This document shows positions 23,164-36,310 of a DNA stretch of 64,000 nt, in pieces. The stretch comes from Miscanthus floridulus (lineage: Eukaryota > Streptophyta > Magnoliopsida > Poales > Poaceae), in assembly GCF_019320115.1 (NCBI RefSeq), contig NC_089582.1, positions 121,669,259 to 121,733,258 on the forward strand, read 5' to 3'. A model generated the notes under the pieces. It was not told the DNA's origin and did not search any database. It saw nothing but the letters and a program-made list of their open reading frames with translations. The translations under genes and the position numbers were made by a program. Numbering within the stretch: position 1 is the stretch's first letter; every line of letters begins with the position of its first letter.

Positions 23164-26100
23164 TGAAAGGTCCTTGTTTGGTTTTGGTAATTGAGTGACG
23201 AATTTAGGTGGACTAATTTGTTTATGTGAGATACACAGGTGATTAGTCCACAGGTACATGTGTGTGAGCAACATATGCTATGGAGGTGAAATGGCTTGGA
23301 GATGTTGTAAAGCTCACACATGTGATGATGAAGGAGCTTAAATGCACATGAGACATGACATTGAGTCATGTGATCAAGGCGGAGAAAATCAAGACAAGAC
23401 TTGGCTTGATGGACCGGTTGTAAGCCGTGAAGGGCAAGTCGAAGGCTTTGGAGTGATGGACCATGTGGCGGTGATGAAGCTTGAAGCAAGACTTGGCGCC
23501 GATGGATGATGGCAACGGTTGAAGAGCAAGTAAAGTCAAGATCGATGAACCAATATGATCACGTGATGATATGAAGTGGATCATATCATTGCTGATCATA
23601 TTGATGCATGTGTTGCATCAACATTGGAGGAGATGGAATGGAATGCACAAGACAAATGTATTATAACCTAGGGAATTTCATTTCACGTGGTCATAGGTGG
23701 GTAGAGAAGTTTATGACCGGGTTGAGGATAGATGGCCGTACTAGCAAGAGGAGCAAACCTTGTTTGCATATCGGTCATCTAGTGCCATCTCGAGTGATCT
23801 AACTTTGCATCAATCGCTAGGATCGAGTGGCGTGGCAAGTTGAGTGGCTAATATCCTTTGGGAAATGATTGTGAAAAGCTAACACACATACACATAGTGG
23901 TGTTTGTAGGGTTGAGATGGGTTTGGGTCCCGCTCGGTGGGATTCGGCGCTTTCGGGAAAATGGAATGCCTATTTTCTATTGCGGCCGGATGCAAATTCT
24001 TGTTGGTTGGCACATTGGAGCAAGGGTGAAGAAGTTAGAAGTGAAAATGAGTTGATCGCGAAGACGCTGGCGTCGGTCAACTGACCGGACGCTGGGTCTA
24101 AAAGCACCGGACCCTGGCAGCGTGCGTCCGGTCAAACTGACGGGTCTGCACAGTACCAAGGGTATTGCACCGGACGCTGGTCTATGTCTGGTCAAGGTGG
24201 ACCGAATGCGTCCAGTCAAAGAAATATGCCTCGGGGAGCTTACTGGAAATGACCTGACGCTGAGGCTTCTGCGTCTGGTCAGTTTTGCCAGAGCATCCGG
24301 TCAGTTAAAGCTGCTGCGTCCGGTTAAAAGATGACCGTTGAGATTAGAAGAATGCCGTTGAACGCAGGTGACACATGGCTGTCATCAGGCGACCGGACGC
24401 TGAGGTCCAGCGTCCGGTCAACACGACCGGAAGCGTCCGGTCGGCCTGACTTTTGCCCAGTGAAGGGTCGAGATGGCGGACTAGAGGGGGGGCGAATAGT
24501 CTTTTCTAAAATTAATCGCGTCGGCTAACCGAAACAAGTGCGGAATTATAACTATCGGTCTAGTCAAGACTACACCCCTCTATTTATGTTCTCTAGCACC
24601 TTCCAAAGATACTAATCAAGCAACAAAGGTGCCGGGCTAGCTAGAGCTCACCTAACCAATTCTAGAGCAAGGTTACACAAACCTATGCTACTAGTACTTT
24701 AAGTAATAAGGGAGCTCCTACACATGCTAGTAAGCAAAAGCACAAAGCTAACTAAGCTCACTAGCAATGCTCAATACAAGGCAACCAATGTCTAATTAGA
24801 GAGCGCAAAAACTAGCTACACAAACTAAGCAATGTGACTACAAGGTTACTAAAACCAAATTAGCCACGCAAGGGAGCTACTTCTATGCTACACAAGCAAG
24901 AAGGTAATAGCAAGCTACACAAGCTATCTAATTACAAGAGCAACTACACAAGCTTAATATATATAAAAGTAATTGCAAGCTTGTGTAACGGGGATGCAAA
25001 CCAACGGGAAGAATAAGGTTGACACGATGATTTTTCTCCTGAGGTTCACGTGTTTGCCAACACGCTAGTCCCTGTTGTATCGACCCGCTCACTTGGTGGT
25101 TCGATGGCTAATTAGCATCACCCCGCTAAGCCCGCATGTCGGACGCTGCAAGAACCTACCCCTTGAGTGAGGGTAGCTCAATGACACGCTTTACTAAGGT
25201 TGCTCTTCGCGACTCCAGCGGGACGAGCATAAGTGCCCCTCACAAGCACTTCTCCGGAGCGCCACACAAGCTTCTTGCGGGCTTCAACAAAGACCACCAC
25301 CAAGCCATCTAGGAGGTGGCAACCTCCAAGAGTAACAAGTATCACCGGCTTGCAACTTGATCACCTAGTGCCACTAGATGCAACCTCATGATGTAATCGC
25401 ACTAGAATCACTCACTCACACAATCGAATGATCACTATCATGTATATGTGTGATGGAGAGCTCCCAAGCACTCACAAGCATGGACACTAAGTCTCCTTAG
25501 GTGCTCTGCACCAGCCATGGCCGAAGGCCACTTCTATTTATAGCCCCAAGGGCTAACTAGCGCGTACCACCCCTACCACCCCTTACCCCTACCCCTACCC
25601 CCGCACCCCACCACCCCCTTCACTAGGCAAAATTGGGCCGACCGGACGCTCCGGTCGTGTTGACCGGATGCTGGACCTCAGCGTCCGGTCGCCCACAGAT
25701 GGCCACGTGTCCCGAATTCCAATGGTCACTTGACCTGAACCGGATGCAGCAGCTTCAACTGACCGGACGCTGAACCCCAGCGTCCGTCGTTTCCAGTAAG
25801 GTACCGACCTCGACCTGACGCATCCGGTCACACTTGATCGGACATAGCCCAGCGTCCGGTCACACTCTGCTTCTGCGTCACCGTATGTTAGCCTGACCGG
25901 ACGCACCCTGCCAGCGTTCGGTGCTTTCAGACCATAGCGTCCAGTTAGTTGACCGACGCCAGCGTCTTCGCGATCAACTCGTTTTTCACTACTTCTAACT
26001 TCTTCACCCTTGCTCCAATGAGCCAACCACACAGATTGCATTCAGCGCAATAGAAAATAGGCATTCCATTTTCCTGAAGCGCCGAATCCCACCGAGCGGG

Positions 26101-27998
26101 ACCCAACCCATCTCAACCCTGTAAACACCATCTCCTTTGTAATGTGCCAACACTACCAAGTGTACACCACCATGTGTATGTGTGTTAGCTTTTCACAATC
26201 ATTTCCCAAAGGATGTTAGCCACTCAACTTGCCCGCCACTCGATCCTAGCGATGATGCAAAGTTAGATTACTAGAGTGGCACTAGATGACCGATATGCAA
26301 ATAAGTTTGCCCCTCTTAATAGTATGGCCATCTATCCTAAACTCGGTCATAAAATTCTCTACACACCTATGACCGGTGAATGAATGCCCTAGGTTATACC
26401 TTTGCCTTACGTATTCCATTCTATCTCCTCCAATGTTGATGTAACACATGCACCAACATAATCAATAATGATATGATCCACTTTATATTATCACATGATC
26501 ATATTGGTTCATCGATCTTGACTTTACTTGCTCTTCACCGTTGCTATCGTCCATCGGCGCCAAATCTTGCTCAGCTTCACCGCCACATGGTCCATCACTC
26601 CAAAGCCTTCGACTTGCCCTTCATGCTTGCAACCGGTCTATCAAGGCAAGTCTTGTCCTGATCTTCTCCACCTTGATCACATGACTTAATGTCATGTCTC
26701 ATGTGCATTTAGCTCCTTCATCATCACATGTGTGAGCTTTGCAATATTTCCAAGCCATTTTCACCTTCATGGCATATGTTGCTCACACACATATACCTGT
26801 GGACTAATCACATGTGTATCTCACATAAATACAATTAGTCCACCTAGGTTGTCACTCAATTACCAAAAACCAAATAAGGACCTTTCAAACGGCTAGTTTA
26901 GCTCTTGGGGCTATAAATAGAAGTGGCCTTCAGCCATGGCTGGTGCTAAGCATCTTGGGGGACTTTGTGTCCATGCTTAAGAGTGCTTAGGAGCCCTCCA
27001 TCTCATACTACTTGATAGTGATCATCCGATTATGTGAGTGAGTGATTCTAGTGTGATTGCATTGTGAGGTTGCATCGAGTGGTACTAGATGATCGAGTTG
27101 CAAGCCAATGGTGCTTATTACTCTTGGAGGTTGCCACCTCCTAGACGGCTTGGTGGTGGTCTCTGTCGAAGCCCACAAGAAGCTTGTGCGGCGCTCTGGA
27201 GAAAAGCTTGTGAGAGGCATTGTGCTCGCCCCGCGGGAGCCGCGAAGAGCAACTCTAGTAAAGCGTGTCATTGAGCTATCCTCACTCAAAGGGTAGGTTC
27301 TTGTGGCACCTGACGTGTGGGCTTAGCAGGTGATGCTAATTAGCCGCCGAACCACCAAGTGAGCGGTCGACACAATGGGGACTAGCGTGTTGGCAAACAC
27401 GTGAACCTCGGGAGAAAAATCATCATGTCAACCTTGTTCTTCTCGTTGGTTTGCATCCCCATTACACAAGCTTGTGATTACTTTTATACATATTAAGCTT
27501 GTGTAGTTGCTCTTGTAATTAGATAGCTTGTGTAGCTTGCTAATTACCTTCTTGCTTATGTAGCATAGAAGTAGCTCCCTTGCGTGGCTAATATGGTTTT
27601 AGTAACCTTGTTAGTCACATTGCTTAGTTTGTGTAGCTAAGTATTTGCTCTCTCTAATTAGGCATTGGTTGCCTTGTTATTGAGCATTGCTAGTGAGCTT
27701 AGTTAGCTTTGTGCTTTTGCTTACTAGCAAGTATAGGAGCTCCCTTATTGCTTAAAGTACTAGTGGCATAGGTTTATGTAACTTTGCTCCTAGAATTGTT
27801 TAGGAGAGCTCTAGCTAGCCCGGCACCTTAGTTGCATGATTAGTATCTTTGCAAGGTGCTAGTAAATATATATAGAGGGGTGTAGTCTTGGCTAGACCGA
27901 TAGTTTTAATTCCATACTTGTTTCGGTTAGCCAACATGATTAAGATTTTTAAAAAGGACTATTCACCCCCCTCTAGTCGCCAATCTCGACCCCTTTCA
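23164..27998 (+). mobile_element. solo LTR interrupted by an inverted copy of its own family
   Basis: The outer LTR starts TGAAAGGTCC and ends CCCCTTTCA. It is flanked by an exact 5-bp target duplication, CCTAC (23159-23163 and 27999-28003). Its own sequence is 23164-24460 plus 26888-27998, about 2.4 kb. It includes a TATA-like GGCTATAAATAGAAG at 26909-26923 and the terminal phrase ATTCACCCCCCTCTAGTCGC. No internal coding region or second flanking LTR is present, so it is a solo LTR left by LTR-LTR recombination. The family (copia or gypsy) cannot be decided here. Confidence 0.85.
24461..26887 (-). mobile_element. inverted solo LTR nested in the previous LTR
   Basis: On the minus strand this reads from TGAAAGGTCC (26887) to the CTCGACCCTTCA end (24461), a complete 2,427-bp LTR of the same family in opposite orientation. 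The flanking five bases (CCCAG and AACGG) do not match. It therefore lacks a recognisable target duplication, unlike the outer LTR. Confidence 0.82.
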
Positions 27999-28003
27999 CC
28001 TAC

Positions 28004-31000
28004 CCTGGCCGCCGTGCTGAACCGCTATTGTGTTGCTGCCCGCTATGGCTGCTCTGCCTCGCTGTCGCTCATTGTGTTGCGCTACGAGCCGCCTCATCGC
28101 TGCTTGCTACGCTGTTGCTGCACGTTGTCGGCGTGCACATGGGGTGCCCCCGTTTGCGCTTGCATCATCGCCTCGCCTTAATGGCGCTTGTGGCTGCGTG
28201 GGCCATGCCATGCCTGCCCATCTTGTGGGCGCACGTGTCTGGTTGTGGAGGGCACGCTCGTCGTTGGTGCCTTGGACAGAAGTACTCAGTCATGACATAC
28301 GTGTCCCGCCAGGGTGCACAACCACACCACTACTGCCGTCGTATTTTCCCCTGCTGCACCTTTGCTCACCACAGTCACATCGTGGCCATCGAGGGCCAGA
28401 GCGTGGGCACTAGCCATCAATTCTTCACGCTCATGGGTGCGCTCGGTCGCCAGCATCTCAACCACCACCTCACCGCTTTGTGATTTACATCACGACGAGC
28501 CCCAATTTGGGAGCTTCCTCTCCCTCGCACCATTTTAGGCCACGTATGGCCGCGGCCAGGGGCAGCCTCTAGCTCACCTTTCCAGGCCAATCCAACTACA
28601 CCTCTAGTTTAGCCTCCATCCCCACTTCGCCCTACGCCCCCCACATACACCTCTCTGCCTCGCGCATAGCCACTGATGTAGCCACGTCGTCTTGGAGCGC
28701 CGCCGCGTCCCACCACCAACACGTGGCTAGCCTATTCGGGGAACCTCTGGCCAAACCACCACCGCGGCCACAACCAGGGTAAGATAGTGATGCTATAGCA
28801 TAGCTAATTCACCCCACGATGGCTTAGGGTGGCTGGCATGGCCATGCCACTATCGCGCATGGCCACACACCATGGTCACCACTTCCGCGAGCTCTGCCGC
28901 TCCTATAACCTAGGCTAGTGTAGGTGCTAGGGTTGTAGACGGGGGTCGGCCCGTTAGTGGAGCCAACACGGGTCCTAGCTGGCCGGCGTGGCCATCCAAT
29001 GCCATCGCCGGCGCGCGCGGGGGGTGGCCAGAAGACTAGGCCATTGTAAAGGAGAGAAAGAGGAAGAGCTTATTTACATAGGAGCAGTCTGTAGGAATAG
29101 TGTTACGGACCTCGGGTTGAATTACCAGTAGCTCAAGTGTATTTTTGCGAAAATGCCAACGCGCGCGGGCTTCCCCATCGCGGGGCTGATTCCGCTTCGA
29201 GCCGCGCCCCACGTGGGCCGCATTGGGCCAAAATTGGTTTATCTTTTTCGTAGAGAAATAGCAATAGCTTTTTATTTTAGTTCTAAGCTGAACTTTGGAA
29301 ATTAATATCAATTCACTTGAATGTCCAAAAATTCTAAGATAAATTTTGGTAGGCTCCTAAAAATATTGTCTATCGGATGGTATGATTAGATATGTAGGTC
29401 TAGGTTGATGGTGAGGCCTATTAAATCAATTGCGAGTGTTTAGTATTATTTAGATTAGTATTTGTAGAAATTTTTATGGCAAATGGGTAATAGTTTTGTC
29501 TATAAAATTTTTATAGTAGGTTCATTGTATTATTATGTGCTCACTATAATTTTTTGTAGCCTTAGAATAGGTTGATAAATAGGGTAGCTAAGTACTCCTT
29601 GTTTTAGTATATATGAAATCGTAAATAAAGTAAGAAATGCATTTTTTGTTGCTAAGATAATACTCGAATGTTTCATACCTGTTTAGTGGAAAGGATGGGT
29701 AGTTTAGCATCTAGTCATTAGAGTTAGCTTAGTAGCTTGGTAGATATATTCTTATTTTAAGAGTTGCAGTTGCCGAATTGCTAAGTGTTGCATTATCATC
29801 GCATGCATGTAGAGAATGAGTTGGCGGAGATCGTGACCATCGGAGATCACGAGTTCGAGGAGGTGATTGAAGAGTACGAGGAGGATATCCTCATGCAAGA
29901 GGAGGTCCTAGAGCCACCACTAACTGACTGAGCTGACACCACGCCTGCCCAAGGCAAGCCCCGATGCATAACCCTTATTTTGAATAATTATTGAATATAT
30001 ATATATATGTGATGTACATTTATGTTACATGCATTGTATAGAAACTACATGCATAGATAACCTACTTATGAGTCCTACTAGCATAGGTCGAGTAGCTGCT
30101 ATGCTTAGACTATTGGTAGCATGAGTAACCTATCGTTACTCACAATAGGTGATTATTATTATCACTCTCAGGATAAAAACAATGAAAAGAAATGGAGACC
30201 GGGTAGGGATGTGGTACGGGTATTGGTGGGTTGTAAGAGGTTGTGTCCCGCGACCAATGGGGCATAGCTTGGTTACACTGTTTTTCCTATCCGTGTCGGC
30301 TATGGACCGGCTATTGTATTGGATTCTAGTCAGGTCACAGACTTATTATCTTGAGCACATACTTGTTTATGGGAGCAGGAAAGGCTCGTTGCTCTCTTGT
30401 CGTGGGTTTCGGCTCTTTTCTGGACCGACTGATTAGAAGCAGGGATGGTGGAGGTCTAAGCACCACACTGAGTCTAGGACTCAGGTGTGGAGGTTTGGAG
30501 TCTAAGTTTGGACGGAGACCTAGACCTTTTGACCGGAGAGTGATGGGTTGGTCCTGCTTGTGACTGAGGTACAAGCAGGGCATGTGTTTCGGGGTATCCA
30601 GCTGGGCATATTGATTCACGAATCGCCAGGCAATCCGATACGACTTGTCTATAATCTAGCACCGTAGTAAGAACTGAAAGATAAAAGATGATGAAATATA
30701 TCTGTTTGCTCAAGTCTTGCTTGAAATTAGAACATGTGCTTACCTAGAATGGTTAGATAATAAACTAATCATGATTGCTAATAAGAAACATACATAAGGA
30801 TTCACTACTAGTATTGCTTTTTGCAAAAAAAAACCCAACAAACCATAAAGTTTATCATATTCTTTAAAGTCGGGAAATTATTCTCATTAGTCGGGTAAGT
30901 CTTACGACTACATTGTGTACTCAGGGTTTATTTACCCATGTTGCAGATACAGCTTGAAGAATAGCTGTTGTGTGGAGGATTCTTCTAGTGGATATAGACG

Positions 31001-31100
31001 GATCCTTGTATTCTACCATTAGATGTTTATTATAATTCCGCTGTTTAAATTTCACATTCTGAACTTAATATTGTAATAATGTATTTCTAAGAACTCTGGT
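28004..31100. repeat. retrotransposon-derived non-coding DNA
   Basis: Resumes immediately after the CCTAC duplication. 28004-29030 is GC-rich. 29100-31100 is AT-rich and contains a short acidic open segment (29817-29930; ENELAEIVTIGDHEFEEVIE) ending in a stop, as seen near the ends of grass LTR elements. No RT, integrase or clear LTR pair was found, so the element class is not assigned. Confidence 0.35.
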
Positions 31101-32040
31101 TATATGAAATGGACTAAGCATTGTAAACTCGTTCTCATTATTGGATCCTGGAGAAAAAACGTGGATTATTCGAGTTCTCCTTTGGGGTGTGCTCAACAGA
31201 ATTCGTCCGATATAGCTTACTTTCAGGGTGCTTAGTGTCTGGTAGAAGACGAGTGCCTCCAAAAACATGCTATTTCGGGCGGTCCTGCCACACGGCACTA
31301 TTTCTTTCACGCGGAAGAAGACGAGTCATGAGCAAATCGAACCGGTACGTACATAATGGATGGCATTGCGGGTAATTTTTCACCCCCATAGCCGATGGAA
31401 GCAGCTCTCCCCCTACTTTAGAAAATGAACTACGTAAAAACTGGCTTTTGCAAAAGCTATAAATATACCATAGGACCTTTGGTTGGCTTTTGAACTTTTG
31501 GGAACAAGAGCTACCGCCGCAAGCCAAACCAAACGCCTCCTTAGCGGTGTGTTTTGGAAAGAAAAAGAGAGTACACTAGAGTAGAGAGTATTGTATAAGA
31601 AACGAAAAAATAAGTCCTACTATAGGAATAGCATCGACCGTGGAACTAGATTGCGAATCTTATCGTATATACGTAGTGTAATTTTGTACCCATGCTACAC
31701 CTATCAAATATAATATGGAGGCGGATATAGCGTGACCCGTCGCACATACCGGAAGCGCGCGACCCCAACCCCGTGCGTGAGACCCAGCCCACACGGGGAC
31801 CAGCGCGCAGCAGGCCAGTGCGACAGTGCATACGCCCTGACAAGCCTGTGCGGTTGTGCCCCGAGAAGCCTGTTGCCGCCGTTGCCTCCATGTGGTCAAG
31901 GCAGCGCGCAAACCAAGATAACAAAATACTACTCCGTATTTTCTTTGAATTGCTATAGATTTTAAACGGTATATTCGTTTTTAATTCTGTCTACACCGAT
32001 GTCTTCTACGTGACGAGACGAACAAAACTAGACCCTATTT
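31101..32040. other. spacer without recognised features
   Basis: Mixed-composition DNA with small frames on both strands (for example 31646-31965). No domain, terminal repeat or known repeat was recognised. Confidence 0.4.
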
Positions 32041-33815
32041 ACCTAAGTTTAAAAAAATTATTTTAGGAGTAATTTATGTGTAAATATATGTTAAGAGATT
32101 TATCAAATAAGTTACTACCATGTAATACTAAAGCTGTTACTAAAAAATATACTGAAGTTGTTATCATGGGAATATAATAAAATTATTATAATTGTATTTA
32201 TATAAATATACTAACCCCTGATAAGAATAACGGCTCAAAACCAGACAAGCTGCAACATAGAGGGGCAAATTAATAAAACAAGCATTGCATAAGCTGTTAA
32301 CTACGAGAGCAAGTTATTATACAAAACATTACAATAAACTCGAACTAAAAGTGAGAACAAATAATAAAAATGAAATTGACAAATAAGTTGCTACATGCTT
32401 AATACATAAGTTGCTACATGTTTGCAAGTATATATAATTTGTTGGAAGGTTAATATATAGGTTGCTACACGCTGAATACATAAATAGCTATTACATATAT
32501 AACATAGGTTGCCGGTACATACAAACTATTTTAAAACACATGCATCATGGTCTTATTTCATAGATCTCCTCACAAGTGGCTCAATAATACAAATAAGTAA
32601 AAAATGAAAAATATTGAAAAATAAAAAATAAGTTGCTACACGCTTAATACAAGTTGCTACACGCTTGCTAGTATATATAATTTATTAGAAGGTTAATGTA
32701 TAGGTTGCTACACGCTTAATACATAAATAGCTATTACATATATAACATAAGTTGTAAGTACATACAAACTATTTTGAAACATATGCATCATAGTCTTATT
32801 TCATAGATCTCATCACAAGTGGCTCAATAGTACAAATAGAAACTAAAAACTAAAGTAAACACAATAAAAAATAAATAACTAAAACATAAGACTGAAACTC
32901 AAATTGACAATCAAAAAATTATACTGAAATTGAAAATTAAAATAATAAAAATTAAAGTAAACACAATGAAAAACAAAAAACTGAAACATATTACACAAAC
33001 TGAAATTACCGAAAACTGAAATTGACAACCAAAAAATAAAACTAAAATTGACAAATAGAAACTAAAGACTAAAGTAGACACATAAAAACAAAAAACTAAA
33101 CATAAGACTGAAACATAAATTGACAATTAGAAATAAAACTTAAATTTCAAAACACAATAAAAACTAAAACTAAAACATATTACAAAAACTAAAATTACTA
33201 GAAAATGAAACTAAAATTGACAACTAGAAAATTGAACGGTTAATGACAAATACAAACTCAAAACTAAAGTAGACATAATAAAAAACATAAAACTGAAACA
33301 AAAATCGACAACTAGAAAAATAAACTGAAATTGACAAATAGAAAAATAAAAACTAAAGAAAAAACATTACGCAAAATACCTAAATACTTATCATAATATT
33401 CGGATCAGCAAGAAAACACAAAAAATTGTCAACCCGAGGCCTCAACAATACTAATCTATTCCGCAAATTCATTTAAAATTATGTGCTTCTGTCAAGTGTA
33501 ATTTCGAGTATGCGGTAAGTTATGTTTTAGCAAGTGTCCACTTATTTTGATTACCATAATCTATAAAATACGTAAGTAGCTACTATATATACAACATAAG
33601 TATAAAAGAATATATTTTAAAGTATAGGCATCATGGGTCTAGTTTTATAGATCTCGTCATAAGAAATACAATGGTGCATATAAAACTAACAATGGACTAA
33701 ATATAACAAAGTTATTGTATTTTAAAAGAAAGCAAAACAAAAATGTATAGAGCAGCCTACCTCCATCTCTCATGAGGAGCTGCAGCGAAACACTATCTCA
33801 TGGTCTACACTCACA
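32041..33815. repeat. AT-rich region with tandem duplications
   Basis: A segment of about 245 bp is directly duplicated (about 32385-32605 and 32628-32845). Both copies carry GTTGCTACACGCTTAATAC, TAGCTATTACATATATAACA and CATAGATCTC.TCACAAGTGG. A third diverged remnant lies at 33560-33670. Between them, 32850-33370 is a degenerate array of AAACTAAAATTGACAA-like units. No coding potential. Confidence 0.65.
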
Positions 33816-33823
33816 TGCACGGG

Positions 33824-34621
33824 TAAGGATGGAAACGGACGGGCCGTTCCGTCCGCAACCGTATACCGTTATATATCGTCCGTTTCCGTTTTTTTGGGAA
33901 AATACGGAAACAGGACCGCAAACGAGACGGAATGCACTGGGACCGGAATAAAAAACGGTTGAGTGTTTGTCCGTTTGTATTTATGGTATACCATATTTTA
34001 CCGGGATAATCCCGTATTCATCCCGTTTTGGTCGTAACCGGGATAAGCCCATCACTATGCGCCTTATCAGCTGGCCACCCTGGTTCTTCTCGGTCGGCGT
34101 TCGCGGCCTCCCGCCTCCCAAATCCTGATCCTGCGTCGCTGTTTCTTGGCTCTGGGTGTGGCACTGTGGCAGCATGTGTGCATGTAGATGCAGTGTAGCA
34201 GCAAGAAGTAGCCTCAGGACATGTGTGCATGCAGTGTAGTGTCACTATTCCTCTTAGTTAGATGCATGTGTGCACAGGCGGTCAGGACTCGGGACTTGGT
34301 AGCGTTACCGAGCGTAGCAGCAGGAAGTAGCCAAGCTGAGCAGTTTAGCTTATTCACCTTTACTAATCATGTGAGATTTATTATTCGTTTACTTATTCTA
34401 CTTTTGTATCTTGGTTATCATACCTGATATGTAATCCCGGCTTAAGTTCCCGGCTACCGTTCGTTTCTGTTGATTTTCCGATCGTATTTACCCGTTTTTG
34501 TATTACCGTTTATTCCGCTTACCGTTTCCGCTCCCAGCTGTCCCGCTCCCGTTTCCGTAAAAAAATGAAAACGGAAATGGTAGAGGTATTTTTCGTCCAT
34601 TTCTGTCGGTTTTCATCCTTA
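33824..34621. mobile_element. non-autonomous hAT element
   Basis: A 798-bp element with ends TAAGGATGGAAAC and GTTTTCATCCTTA, flanked by an 8-bp duplication with one mismatch (TGCACGGG at 33816-33823, TGCACTGG at 34622-34629). Subterminal regions are packed with CCGTTTCCG/ACGGAAAC words on both strands. No transposase is encoded; internal frames of up to 75 codons show no hAT domain. Confidence 0.85.
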
Positions 34622-34629
34622 TGCACTGG

Positions 34630-35734
34630 GCGGGCGGGCCGGTCGTATGGCGTGAATCATCCAAACACTATCAAAACGGTATACGCACGCATGCACTAGG
34701 CGGGCCAGGCCACGTGAGCGCTGGTCGCGCAGAAGCGCGACGGGTCGTCACTTAGAGTTTCCAATATAATATCTGTGGTTATCCACACCCACAACTACAC
34801 CTATCGAATGTAATATCCGTGGTTATCCACACCCATAAGTAGAATTCCAATCCTAAGTCTCAAGCCCCTCCTTCGTGGGGTGGTAACGGTGGAAGGTTGG
34901 ATGCAACAAAACTCAAGATGAAGGAAAATAATTTCTCTAAGAAATTTTTATTTTTTAAATTCACCCTAAAGAGGATGTGATATAGCAATTTTACACGGTA
35001 AGCTTGTCGGTGTACGATACCTGTATAAAATACACGACGTAAGTATAGTCAAACATGTCACCATACTCGTCGCCATAATAGTTACTGTGCATATACTCGT
35101 CACCATGTTTCAAGCATATCACTTTGATCACCAAAGCTCTCATAGGGTCTTAGTCGCCCTGTATGATCAAATAATGTCAAGTAGATTAGGGATTGTGCAA
35201 ATATTCAAATATTAGTGGGTGGTGTGTGGGGGTGGGGGTTGAACGCAAAGGTTGTAAACCGCTACCCATTATCACAATGACACTAGAGGTAATCCTAACT
35301 TTAACTATAGTAGTTTTCATAGATGCTCACATCTATAGTAGATCATTCATAAAAAACTTTAGGACATAATTTCTTCACGTGGATCCGTTATTATTTTTTG
35401 TCACTAATTTTTTCCCTCTAGTTCTATCTAGCACTACAAACGGTATGGCAGAACAGTGCATGAGGTCTGAGCGTGGCGGCACATTGGCAAGCAACGCCGT
35501 ATAGGCACAGCACTCCCATTGCGGGACCCACCTAACAAGAAACGGCTTGTTTCCTTCCAACATGAAAAGTACCTTTGTTTTTCAGTTGAAAACCCGTTTG
35601 TACTAGTTTTTCTCTTTCTTTTTTTGTGAAATGAAGGAGGACTTATATTAAATCTTGGCAGAGTAATTGGATTGCCACATCAGTTTTTTTGTTTAGCCGT
35701 CTTATCATTTAACTCTATAGAAACGGTTCTCTTT
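34630..35734. other. spacer with a short direct repeat
   Basis: The phrase GTGGTTATCCACACCCA with its flank occurs twice, about 46 bp apart (34770-34850). The rest is AT-rich, with no recognised gene. Confidence 0.45.
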
Positions 35735-35737
35735 TAA

Positions 35738-35999
35738 GAGCCCGTTTGGCACGGCTCCGGGCAGCTCCGGCTCCGTCTGACAATCACTGCGCCGATCACT
35801 GCAGGAACACTGTAGCTCAGAGTCGATTTCCTCTTTCATGCTTTCTTCTCTCACTGTAGCTCAGATATTGTTTACGGAGCCGGTGGAGCCGCTTGCTGTG
35901 AGAGGGAGAGGAAAGGGGAGAGAAATCTAGCTTCTGCTACAGTGAATGAACAGTGAAATTGCTGGTAGGAGCCGGAGCCATAGGAGCCGTGCCGGGCCC
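35738..35999. mobile_element. Tourist-like MITE
   Basis: A 262-bp element with ends GAGCCCGTTTGGCACGGCTCC and GGAGCCGTGCCGGGCCC in inverted orientation, flanked by the duplication TAA (35735-35737 and 36000-36002). CACTGTAGCTCAG is repeated inside. Non-coding. Confidence 0.82.
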
Positions 36000-36310
36000 T
36001 AAGTTAGAACTGCCCTAACAAACATGCCCAACTCTAAACATGGCATCGACGTTAATTTCACAAGTTGTTTCACATAGGTGACTTTGAGTGGTCCTTATGG
36101 ACAAACTGTAAACACCTACAGTGACTCGCAAGAAGTGTCCACAAATACACATCCAACGCACAAGAGATTTATAGTTTTCATTTTAACTATTCATCCTAAA
36201 TTTAAGCAACAGTCCCCACGATTGCTTCACGAGAACTGTTCACTGATTCCCCGCCCCGCAGCCGGATTCAGTGACTTTACGAAGCAAAGTCACAATGTAA
36301 CTTTGCCTCG

